Below, in pieces: positions 50,718-59,437 of a DNA stretch of 64,000 nt. A model generated the notes under the pieces. The model did not search any database. It was not told where the DNA came from and saw only the letters and a program-made list of their open reading frames with translations. How positions within the stretch are numbered: the first letter of the stretch is position 1; each line of letters starts with the position of its first letter. Source of the DNA: Anas platyrhynchos (lineage: Eukaryota > Chordata > Aves > Anseriformes > Anatidae); the NCBI RefSeq assembly GCF_047663525.1, contig NC_092616.1, positions 1,649,501-1,713,500 on the forward strand, written 5' to 3'. The position numbers and the translations under genes are program-made.

Positions 50718-50816
50718 GTTATAAGTTGCCCCCTTAATTAATTTTCAGAGAGCATTACATTAATAATAGAAAGGAATTTATTGAGTAAGCAACAGCAAGC
50801 AAAACAGCGCTGGGCT
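50718..50816 (-). repeat. 5' LTR stub (R-U5 only)
   Basis: About 99 bases matching, in reverse complement, the end of the solo LTR at 4894-4990, including the AATAAA signal. The match stops at about 50816, and host-like GC-rich sequence follows. U3 and the promoter are gone. Confidence 0.82.
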
Positions 50817-51094
50817 GTTTTTACGTTCCCCAGGAACATGTTTGGCTTCTCCAGGGAGTTGCCAGAATGCTCCTTGGAAAAGACGGCTTGATCAGAGGAC
50901 TTGTGCCGAGGTCCTGCTAGCAAGATTGGTGGTCTGGGGAGATTGTTGGCTGCTCCAGGGAGATGCCTGTGTGCTGCACGGAGAAGCCTGGGCATCCTTG
51001 GGATGTGCCCGTGTGCCTAATGGAGATGGTGGTGTGAATCAGGGCAGTGCTTTGCTACGGTGGATGAAGCGACACAAGCAGTCTGGCTGTGCTC

Positions 51095-51100
51095 TTTATT
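51095..51100 (-). terminator. Polyadenylation signal AATAAA
   Basis: Minus-strand AATAAA at the end of the predicted terminal exon. The stop codon TAA lies within it. Confidence 0.5.
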
Positions 51101-51213
51101 TTCCATTCAGGGGTGGAAAGCGGGAGAGCTTCCCAGCCCCTTTGCTCAGAGCTCCGCTGCTGCCTTCAGCATTCCCAGCACCTTCCCCTCCGTTGCGGTA
51201 CCAGCATCTAGCG
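51096..51213 (-). CDS. Unknown gene, possible terminal exon
   Basis: It follows the pyrimidine-rich acceptor TTTCTGACTCCCTAG, is open for 38 codons in the required phase and stops inside an AATAAA signal (51100-51095). The composition is Gly/Ser-rich and not distinctive, so another acceptor in the same intron is possible. Confidence 0.38.
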
Positions 51214-52949
51214 CTAGGGAGTCAGAAAGAAAAGAGGATGATCAGGTTGTGTACAGGCTGAACACAGAGAAGTACTGCAGGCTTAGCTCGGGCCGTGCAC
51301 GTAGGGGTCTGCTTCCCATGAAGCTTCAAGGTTGCCGTCAGCTGCGACAGATGCCTAGTGCCCAAGCTCATCAGCCTGGGGCTGAGGCAGGGGGAGCGGA
51401 GGGCCCCGGAATGCCCTCTCTGTCCCAGTGCTGCCCCCACGGGAAGGACGGGCCTTGCAGCAGCGGGAAGCACCATCCCTTTCTGGAGATACTTACCAGG
51501 GGAGCCGCTGCTGCTCTTGCCGCAGCCGCTTTTCCTCTGCAGCACTTCTGAACACCCTTTGTTGACTGCGATGCGGCTCCGACCTTTTCAAAACTTGCAG
51601 TGCTCGTGGGGAAAGGTGGCTGCAACACCAGGACAAAGGGATCCCTCAGCCTCTGCCAGACACCCCTTCTGCCTCTCCCCTCATCCAGACCCTGCACCCA
51701 CGCGGTGCCACGTGCACCCACCCTTTCGCCCTGTGATGAGTTTTAGGCCTTGGCGGTAACCAAGGTCATGCCCGCTTTAGGAGAAAGCAAAGGGTGTCAT
51801 AGGCAAGCCCAGGACTCAGGGACCGGGCTGCTGGACATCTCCTGACATCGCTCAGCAGCTACTCGAGTGCCCCAGCACGTGAACGCAGCCGGCACACACT
51901 TACTCAGGCTGGAGGCTCTCCAGCTTGGCTGCCACTCTCCACTCCTCTTCTGCGGCAGGGATCTGAACCTTCCTCCACCTCCTCACGACCTCCTTGCTCC
52001 TGGGCTGGGCTGGGGGATGGGGAATCCAATCATGTTGCCTGGTGACCTGATGCAAGGAGAAGACGCTCTCATCAGACAGGACTGGACACACGGCTGCTGT
52101 TTCCCAGAGGACCCCTTGAAGGGACCCTGCAGCAGGACCTGGGAAGCAGGCGACTCGGCACTGCCGGCCCACGTCTGGCTGCTGCTTTGATCCCTCGCTT
52201 TCTGCTGACAGCCTCTCCCTCACAGGGAGGAGCAGGCAAAGCCCTGCCCTGCGCCCTGGTGCCCGTCCTGCTCCCACCACCCTGGGACCTGCCCCCCTCG
52301 GAGCCCTGGCGGGGAGGATCACTGCTGTTCTCAGTGGTGTTGGTCACGGCCAGTACCTGAGGTGTCTCTCGGTCCTCCCCCTGAGACCAGGCTTCCCAAG
52401 CAGCCATTTCTGCCCGGGCTTGCTGTATTCGCTTTTGGTACAAGGGCCACGAGCTCTTTGTTTGGTCCCACTGTGAGGACAGGTTCCAGACCTCCTGGAG
52501 GAAAACAAACAAAAAACACAACAGCAGACAGGATTGGTCTCAGCTGTTGGACCAAAGACCTCTGCCATCAAAGACCCAGAAAGCCCTCATTCCTTTTCCA
52601 TTGCCCCTGGTCCAAATGAAGCGGCTCATGGCAACACGGGAGGCAGCAAGAGGCAGGGAAGGTGTGTGGGACACCACCTTCCATCTCCCGAGGAAGAGAA
52701 GAAGGAGGTAACAAGTGTGAAAATGAACGCATCCCAAGGGTCCGGCTTGGGATCGCTCCACACAAAGAGGCTTTAGTACAGTCCCAAACCGCGTGGTCAT
52801 TGCAGCAAGGCAGAGCAGGTACCTGCACCGATCTCTGAGAGGCTTCGGGAGTAGGGAGCGCAGTGCTGGTGGACTTGGCTTGAGGAGCTGCTTCCTGCCT
52901 GTCTGTCTTCTTTGTCCTGGGGGAGCTGCCTGGACACGGGGGGAGCACA
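51096..52949 (-). CDS. Spliced minus-strand gene of unknown function (3' part)
   Basis: Five exons fit together on the minus strand with good splice sites and compatible phases: 52949-52823, 52494-52357, 52046-51904, 51547-51497 and 51213-51096 (stop TAA at 51098-51096, inside an AATAAA signal). Introns are 280-360 bases. The product piece starts with a Ser/Thr/Pro/Gln linker (TKKTDRQEAAPQ), then a Trp-rich helical segment (EVWNLSSQWDQT, QKRIQQARAEMAAWEAW). After that comes a basic/acidic helical stretch (EEEWRVAAKLESLQP) and a short coiled-coil-like piece (SAAEEKRLRQEQQRLP). I recognise no family. The 5' exons are not found; they may lie before 52949 or be lost. The gene is head-to-head with the CCDC81-like gene. 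The last exon is the least certain. Confidence 0.55.
51497..51547 (-). CDS. Unknown gene, 51-base coiled-coil exon
   Basis: One base completes the codon split in the previous exon, then 16 codons rich in Glu, Gln, Arg and Leu, then two bases before a GTAAGT donor. The phase match supports it despite its small size. Confidence 0.52.
51904..52046 (-). CDS. Unknown gene, basic/acidic helical exon
   Basis: 143 bases, entering in phase 0 and leaving two bases into a codon. The acceptor is CTCCTTGCATCAG and the donor is GTAAGTG, a near-perfect consensus. Confidence 0.6.
52357..52494 (-). CDS. Unknown gene, Trp-rich helical exon
   Basis: 138 bases, exactly 46 codons, phase 0 at both ends. The acceptor is TTTTCCTCCAG and the donor is CAG followed by GTACTG. 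Four of its five Trp residues lie in two predicted helices. Confidence 0.62.
52823..52949 (-). CDS. Unknown gene, exon with Ser/Thr/Pro-rich linker
   Basis: 127 bases. The acceptor is TCTGTTTGCAG before TGTGCT, and the donor is CAG followed by GTACCT. The frame that ends in phase 0 is open throughout and joins the next exon without a break. Confidence 0.5.
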
Positions 52950-53304
52950 CTGCAAACAGACACCGGGAGGCTGCATGAGCCCAGGGGAATTCGGTCTCCA
53001 GTCCGCGCTCGCAAGCTGCGTCAGCCTCTGCAGCAGACGGCAGTTCCGCAGCGAATGGGTGTTGGACTGGCCGTGTTCGCTTCAGCAGACACGGAAAGAG
53101 CCAACCGCGAAGCAGTGGCACCAGCTGCCTTCAGGAAGGCTCGCGATGCCCGTATCCAGGCCCTCTGTGGTGGCAGAAGGAGAGGAGCAGTGTCTTGTGC
53201 AAGGACAGGATCCTAGAGACACCAATACGGCCCAGCCGGGCTTATGGGTGGAAAGCAGATTATCGCTGGGGAGCCAGCAACATCGGAGAACGCCATCAGG
53301 CAAG

Positions 53305-53357
53305 GAATCACAGAATCACAGAATCTCTAGGTTGGAAGAGACCTCAAGATCATCGAG
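53305..53357 (-). mobile_element. Short CR1 3' tail fragment
   Basis: AATCACAGAATCACAGAAT followed by CTAGGTTGGAAGAGACCTC and ATCATCGAG, the reverse complement of a CR1 end. About 50 bases, severely truncated. Confidence 0.82.
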
Positions 53358-54099
53358 TCTGAATACAAGCATCTTCCTGAAGCACCCTCCATGGCACCAA
53401 AGTACCTCCCCAGGGAATATAGGCACCTCTTGAAATCAGATATACTTCCTGCAGGACACATGAGGTCTCCAAGAGCAATTCCACAGTCAGGCTGAAGAAG
53501 CAGACAGTCTTTTGGAAGCCACTGGATTAAGATGAATTCAATGACCCCATGTCACCCTGGGGGCCTTAAATCACTCAGACTGTCACAGAAAAGGGACACT
53601 ACAGGGTGCAAACATTCCCGAGGTTTCTATGGGTTCTTGGAGGCATCTTCTGTGCACAGCTGCCAGATGGGCCGACCTAGGTGATGTTCACCAGGATCTG
53701 GGACTTGCAAACAGGAAAACCCGTGTCTTGACAATCCTCCTGCAAAATGCGTGTCATAGTCCAGCTGCTTTTCAGCACAGGGAAAGAGATGAGGTTTTGG
53801 GGCCCAGCCCTACATCCAGCACTGCACAGGCCCACTCACTCATAGACCCTGGGAGGCCTGCAGCCCTGGAGAGTATTGGCAGACAGACTTTAGCAAACTG
53901 CCTAGAAAATGGGGAGGAACACAGCAGTGACTTCTCCAGCGCTCTACTTGCTTTATTCTGTGGCCTTTGTCAGAATTTGGAGATGTTCCTGGTGGATGGG
54001 CCAGGAACCGCTAGGAATGAACTGGGCAGAAGGGAGGTGACTGTTTCTCAGGACAAGAAGGGAAATCTCTCGTCTCTCTCCTGAGCTGTGCTGTCTCCA
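53358..54099. other. Intergenic stretch between two head-to-head genes
   Basis: No exon was recognised. A 151-codon plus-strand frame (53629-54084) has no domain. Missing 5' exons of the minus-strand gene could lie here. Confidence 0.45.
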
Positions 54100-54105
54100 T
54101 GCTGC

Positions 54106-54175
54106 TGACGTCATAAGGCTTATTATGACACGTGATGATGTCACAGAAGGATGTCCTGCATCACCAGGATATAAG
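54106..54175 (+). promoter_or_regulatory. Promoter of the CCDC81-like gene: CRE, E-box, CRE-like site and TATA
   Basis: Within 70 bases lie the full palindromic cAMP-response element TGACGTCA (54106-54113), an E-box CACGTG (54129-54134), a second CRE-like site TGATGTCA (54136-54143) and TATAAG (54170-54175). The ATG of the CCDC81-like gene is 240 bases further on. Sites of this type are bound by CREB/CREM/ATF and by USF/MYC-type factors. Their combination just before an exon suggests a real promoter. Confidence 0.6.
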
Positions 54176-54412
54176 CATTGGTGCAGCAGCAGTGCCGGCA
54201 CTTCCCTGCAAGGCCTGGTCCCTGCTGGGCACTGCTTGGGTGCTCCCCAGCGCTGTCCTTCTGCGGCCAGGAGTGGGGTCAGCAGGCAGCAAGCTTGCAC
54301 TGGGCGACCCTCGCTGACGGGCGGAGGAGCAGGGGCACCTTGCAGAGGAGCTGTGGTTGAGGAGCCAGGGCGGGCATCCCTTGTCCTGAGCTGAGGGCCA
54401 GCAGCAAGCGAG

Positions 54413-54491
54413 ATGGAGGGCTGCTGGAGGGTGACCATCGCCTCTGATATGGTTTCCCAGTTCCCAGTGCTCCTGAATCTCTCCCCCAAAG
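54413..54491 (+). CDS. CCDC81-like exon 1
   Basis: The ATG at 54413 is followed by 26 codons and one extra base; the donor is AAAG followed by GTAAGG. The start is chosen because it is the only ATG in frame with the following exons after the TATA box. Confidence 0.62.
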
Positions 54492-56048
54492 GTAAGGGTG
54501 TCAGGAGCCCCTTCGCAAGGGGTGGCCCAGGGGCTGTCAGCTGTCCAAAGCTGCAGGTCCTGGGCTGGGGGGTGGTGGCGGTGCTGGACAGAGCTGGTGG
54601 CTGCTGCAAGAGCCCTGCCTGAGGGTCCCGCTGGGCTCAGGGGACAATGTGGCAGCCAGGACTCCTGGGTCCTGATGCTAGGGCTGTCCTCAGCCCCAGG
54701 GCTCCTCTGGGCATGGCTCAGCCTCCTCGTGATGGGGACAATCCAGGGCCAGGTTTCCCTGGGAGCTGCTTCCTCTTTGGGATCTGGCTCTGGGAGGAAA
54801 GACCTCTGGTGTCCCAGAGACTGCTGTGGCCTGCAGCTCCCACAGGCCTCTCAGGAATGTCCCAGGAATGCCCGCATGGTGTTTTTCTGGGGGGCTCGCG
54901 TATGCCTGCATGTGTCCTCGCCTGGGTGAGGTGCTTGCCAAGAGGTGGTGAGCTGGCTGGCCTGGAGCCTGACCTGTCTTTTCCTTGCTTTCCAGAGACT
55001 GAGGCTATCTGGGATGCTGTATCCGAGCAAATTCTGGAAGCGCTGAAGCAGGATAAGGTGGGCTGGTGTCCTGGGCCCTGCAGAGCAATCCCTACCCGAG
55101 CAGCACGGCAGTGCACTGAGACTGCCCAGGGTGCCCGGAGCAGCTTGCTGGCCAGCTGGGAGAGAAACCAAGGCCATATCTGCTCTGCTTCTCAGGGGTT
55201 TGGCACACCCTAGGGCTTCACTCTTCCCTGCGGCCTGGGTGGAGAGGGCGAGCAGAGAGATGGGGGAATATCCTGGGTCCGTGCCTAGGATAATCAGTCC
55301 CAGGCCTAAGCCGTGTGCTGGAAACCTCTGGGCTCTTCCCTAGCCAAGGGATGGTGGCAAATCCTGGGAGGGGGGTGATGGAAGAAACGGAGGATGCGGC
55401 TCTTCTCCAAAGCTTTCCAAAGTGCCCCACCTTGCCCCATTGTCCCTCAGGAGCAGGCAGGGCACAGAGCAGTGTCCCCCTGCTCGGAGAGTCATCCCTT
55501 TTCCCGTCTCTCAAGAACTCCCTCCTCAGCCTTTCTGTCTTCTCTGTGTGCAGGCTATTCAGGTTGCGGGACTCGGGACCTTTGCTGTTCTCCAAGAGCA
55601 ATTCCACGTCAAGCAAAAGCGGCTCCTGATTCGCAAACCGTTCTTCCAGCTGGACATTGATGAGGGGTGGCTGGAGTACATGTACTGTCCCCCTGAGATC
55701 CTCCCTGGTGAGAAGGCAGCAGCCCCCCTCTTCCTGCCCCATGTCCGGAAGGATTTGTTCTCCCTGCTCTTTGGAAAGGCCTGGGAGAGGCAGAGGATTG
55801 TCTCCAACGGTCAGGGTGGAGCTTGAGTTCCCCCAGAAGACCCCGTGGCCCCGGAGCTGTTTCTCTTAGCAACCCTTCCTCTAGGCCCTTGTTCGGAATG
55901 CTGCAAGCAACTTGGGCTTGCTGTGGCACTGAGGATGTTGCTTCTCCTTGCAGATGACGTCAAGGTCGAGCGGGTTGTTCTGAAACCCCCAGACATCAAA
56001 GACTTCATACAAACACGAATAGCATTCTTATTGACACTTCACCAGTAA
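54413..56048 (+). CDS. CCDC81: CCDC81-like gene, HU-like domain, truncated by an LTR fragment
   Basis: Four exons fit with correct phases: 54413-54491, 54996-55057, 55554-55707 and 55954-56048. The product starts with a short leader, then TEAIWDAVSEQILEALKQDK, then AGLGTFAVLQEQF and the β-arm region KRLLIRKPFFQLD, and in exon 4 DDVKVERVVLKPPDIKDF. This order is the first CCDC81-type HU-like domain, a fold related to bacterial HU/IHF and found in centrosome-associated CCDC81. Related genes are amplified in birds. After KDF the reading diverges from the family and stops at 56046-56048, where a retroviral LTR fragment begins (56037). The second HU domain and coiled coils are missing. It may be a truncated pseudogene or a short paralogue. 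Confidence 0.72.
54996..55057 (+). CDS. CCDC81-like exon 2
   Basis: 62 bases after TTGCTTTCCAG. They encode the first helix of the HU-like domain, ending AAG before a GTGGGC donor in phase 0. Confidence 0.75.
55554..55707 (+). CDS. CCDC81-like exon 3 (core of the HU-like domain)
   Basis: 154 bases after CTGTGTGCAG. It carries the GLGTF turn and the β-hairpin arm residues of the fold. The donor is CCTG followed by GTGAGA, leaving one base of a split codon. Confidence 0.8.
55954..56048 (+). CDS. CCDC81-like exon 4, altered 3' end
   Basis: Starts after CTCCTTGCAG; its first two bases complete Asp. The family-like reading VKVERVVLKPPDIKDF ends near 56005. The remaining codons come from non-family sequence running into the LTR fragment. 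Confidence 0.65.
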
Positions 56049-56335
56049 TTAAAACATTCTTCACCAGCCATTCACAGGGACAGTCACACCTATAGCAGTG
56101 TTAAGTTAATCTCGAAGAAGACAAAAAAAAGGCTGTAACTGTTAGAAATAGAAGTCCGGAATAACTAAAGCAAACAGGTTCATAAATTTGAGGAGTATTT
56201 TCTGAAGACTTGATAAATTGACTAGAATGAGGGGGAGACTGGGACACACTGCATCTGTGGTTCAAGAATGAAATTGCCAGTGCAGGGCCCAGAGGCAGAC
56301 AGGACTGTTCTTTATGGACACGAATTGTTATAACA
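56037..56335 (-). mobile_element. Class I LTR fragment (U3 end)
   Basis: Closely similar along nearly its whole length to 47349-47671, the U3 part of the LTR in the pol region, including AATCTCGAAGAAGAC, GAGTATTTTCTGAAGACTTG and GAATGAGGGGGAGACTGGGA. On the minus strand it starts TGTTATAACAATTCG. R and U5 are missing. Its left end lies in exon 4 of the CCDC81-like gene. Confidence 0.8.
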
Positions 56336-56399
56336 TTCCTAACAACTTGAATGCAGCGCCTTGTCTGTGCTACTCTGTGTGACTTTTTGCCATTTAGGG

Positions 56400-56690
56400 G
56401 ATGAAAAGAAATGCTCACCAAAGCATGGACAGGACCTCCTGTATCCTGATCACTTCCAGCTCTTTCCCTATCCACCAGTGCCGTAACCCTGCCGTAGAAG
56501 GCCACCAGATATTTCAGGCATGATCTGCCCTTAATGAAGCCGCATTGTCTGTCACCAAGCGCCTCTTTGCCACGGATCCCTGGCTGCTCCGTAAATGTTC
56601 CTGCATTCCTCCTGGGAGGCTCAAGAGAGACCTTATCACCCCACTGCCCCACAGATGGTCCCACAGCTGTGCTGCCAAGGCACCACACAT
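56400..56690 (-). pseudogene. CR1 ORF2 reverse-transcriptase remnant
   Basis: The minus-strand frame contains CGFIKGRSCLKYLVAFYGRV followed by TALVDRERAG, which matches the conserved CR1 reverse-transcriptase block before the catalytic residues. Downstream the frame decays. Both ends are approximate. Confidence 0.75.
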
Positions 56691-58369
56691 TCAGGGCTGG
56701 GTCAAGCTCCTACTGACCGCAACAGGGACAATTGCCATGGAACACAGAACGCAATGCACAGGAAAAATCACACACAATTAGCAACCAAATAACAGTCGTT
56801 TTGTAGCCAACTCCTGGGAAGGGTTACAGCTGGGGCTATACAAATATATATCTCACTATACAGACAGAAAATGTGAATATTTCCACCAAGAAAGGCAGAT
56901 AGTACAGGTACGATTGGCACAAATTTACCCATTCAAAGATGGAGCATTTCAGGGAACAATCTTAACTCTGTTTTCTCTGCTCTAACAGGCAGGAGAGGTC
57001 AGAAGTCACAGATTTTCTCTGTGCCAGGAGTGAGGGGTGGCATGAACCGTCCTGGGCAGGGAGGGTTTTGTGGCATCAGAACTCCATACAGGACAGAAAA
57101 TTGTCATTGTAGGCCCGAGTACTACCTACTTGTTTTTAAAGCATTTCAAACATTTCACCTCAATCAGCACATTACAGTCAGCTGAAAGAGCTGAACAGTT
57201 CTAATACAATGTGAAAGGTGTCCCATGACATCAAAATTATCATATTTCAGGATGCCTATTACAGTGGGAGACAAATACTGATCTTCCCCTGTACTTGCAT
57301 TGCCAGAATATATCTTAAGCACTGCACTTCATCTCCTCAGTCTTTGAGGTATTTCCACCTGGCCTTACGAAACAAACCATGCTGGAAGTCACCTTTCCAA
57401 CAGAATGTGTGGACATGTGCATCTTCCACTCTTCTGCAGAGTTCCCCTCCACTTGCTCTTGCTCTTTGGTCATTCAGGTACTTCTCATAGACCCAGTTGC
57501 TCCTAGGGATTTTGGGGAGGTTGAGCTTGCCTGTATTTCAGTAGCCCCTCTCATCATCCCTGTAGTCAACTCTGTATTTCTCTTTTACCATTTCCTATCT
57601 CTCTGTGTCAAAAATTTCTTGTACAGTCATCCCTTGTGGATGGTGCACCTCATTGGAGGCAACTTGGAGTTGGCTCACCATTGTGGGCTCTGGTTTCTGT
57701 TTATTTCTTTTCATTTTGTTGGTGTTCGTTTCTTTTTTATATATTTTTTATAAATACTGAAACCAAATTTTTCACCTATATAGACCTCCTTTGGACGCAC
57801 ATTGGATCCATGACCACTAGAGAATGATGCTAGCACTTCTTTGCAAAACTGAAAACTAATGGAAACTAATCTTAAATAAAGAAAATGCTTTCTGTAAAGT
57901 GGTCATTGAAATCTTCTCCTTTAACTGCATTCTTGAAACCTCACTAATTAACTGAATAAGTCTGGAAGACTGGATGAAAATGGCTGAATTCTAATGAGCC
58001 CCATGGTGCATTTGGTGCTGAGTCCCTAAACCTCAGGTAGTAAGACGATAATGATGTAACTGCAGGAGAAGTTCAAGTCAGGAGACTTTGAAGTGTCTAG
58101 GAGTATTAATGGGCCCCAGTGAGGGTCATTACTGACAAAGCCTCCCCATGGACTTGTTAGAGCACACAATTGGAGGCCATGATTGCAGGTAGGCAAAGGC
58201 ACTGGGCAGGAGACTCTGATGCTGAGTAAAGGCCTTGGTTTGTTTGGTGAAGCAGAAAGGCCAAGCTCTGGCACCCAGCCCCTGGGCAGGGAAGTCCTGT
58301 CCCTCACCCATGGCTCAGGGCTCTTCCTGGGGCAGTGGGATGTGGGGTGTGTGATATTGTGTGAAGGAC
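56691..58369. other. Non-coding stretch, no gene seen
   Basis: There is a 124-codon plus-strand frame at 57379-57753 with a hydrophobic end but no recognised family or splice context. No repeat was recognised. Confidence 0.45.
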
Positions 58370-58585
58370 AATGCTACGACACCTGCTGGCCTCCCTACTG
58401 GGTTGCAAGGAGGCCACAAGGCCTTGAGTCTGTTTTGCCTGTGGCAATAACTGTTGTGATCTCCCTGTCCTCATCTCAACCCCTGAGCCCTTTTCATCGT
58501 ATTTTCTCCCCCTTTCCCTTTGAGGAGGGGCAGTGAGAGAGCGGTTGTGGTGGAGTTCAGCTGCCCAGCTGGGTAAAACACCACA
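58370..58585 (-). mobile_element. ERVL-like LTR fragment
   Basis: The minus strand starts TGTGGTGTTTTACCCAGCTG and has the same CTCCACCACA...CTCTCTCACT arrangement as the LTR at 3519. The left end is approximate. Confidence 0.62.
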
Positions 58586-59318
58586 CCCGCTCTAGCTGAC
58601 GCTGCCTGATCAGGGGGATCAGACAGAGGATCACTTGGAAAACAACTTTAAAAACAAACAAATAGACAAAGAAGAAAGAAAACTGCTCAAAACCTACCAA
58701 CTAAAAACACATGCAAGCCCCTCAAAGAACTACGGTGGCCATTAGGTTATTGTGGGCTTGGAGAATGTCTCAAAAACTTGTCTACGAGAGATGAAATCAC
58801 TTAAGATTACTTTAAGTTAGTCACTAATTACTTTAGATTGATCCATTCCTTTATTATTATTATTAATAATAATAATAATTATTTATATTTTTTATATATT
58901 TTCTAGTTCTGATTACTTTTGATATTTGAAGCCACTGTATCTTTGGAGTTGAGTCTTTTTATTTATTATTATTTTTTATTTATTTTTCTCTTCTTGGCAG
59001 CTATGCTTTCAGAGCTCCCGTCCGTTTTTCATCTCACGATTTGTTTGTGTAGCAAGACAGGCCAAGTGATGTTGTTTTCACAGCTCAGAGTTATTCCAGT
59101 AGGATATTCAGTTTCTCCAGCTCTTTTCCTTGTCTCTTTAACACTTTCTTCTTTTTCTCCATTCTTGAGAGTCCCCCATCTGCTTGGCATCAGGCACAAC
59201 ATTCACTCCAAAGGTTAAGCATTACATTTATGGAGGTGAGAGTATCCAGTAGAATAAAATTGCCTTTTTTTTTTTCCCCAATCCAATCCTGCATAAAATA
59301 TGCTCCCTAACAGTCTGT
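58586..59318. other. AT-rich stretch, no gene seen
   Basis: Contains ATT-type simple sequence at 58850-58905 and T-rich sequence near 58955-58990. Confidence 0.5.
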
Positions 59319-59321
59319 CAG

Positions 59322-59374
<53 letters not shown>

Positions 59375-59375
59375 C
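59319..59375 (+). repeat. A run followed by GA repeat
   Basis: More than 30 A pass directly into about 11 GA units, ending about 60 bases from the olfactory receptor stop codon. Confidence 0.9.
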
Positions 59376-59437
59376 TTCAACAAAAAGGGCCAGGGGATAT
59401 TTTTCCAGGAGGGACTTCCTGCTGGCCAGGTGGATAC

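Larger units (their letters stand above)
43685..50816 (-). mobile_element. Composite class I endogenous retrovirus region
   Basis: Read on the minus strand, the order is: LTR stub (50816-50718), tRNA-His primer site, leader, gag, gag-like degenerate stretch, protease and reverse-transcriptase pieces, a different LTR (47671-46810), integrase, env, polypurine tract and LTR (44192-43685). Gene order matches one retrovirus, but the U5 ends of the three LTR pieces are clearly different subfamilies. LTRs of a single provirus would be identical at insertion. The region is therefore best read as a composite of two or more related elements joined by insertion or recombination, with all genes broken. 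Confidence 0.8.

Noticed and set aside
53953-54609. 218-codon minus-strand open frame over the CCDC81-like promoter
   Set aside because: Opposite-strand shadow of GC-rich promoter and exon 1; no domain.
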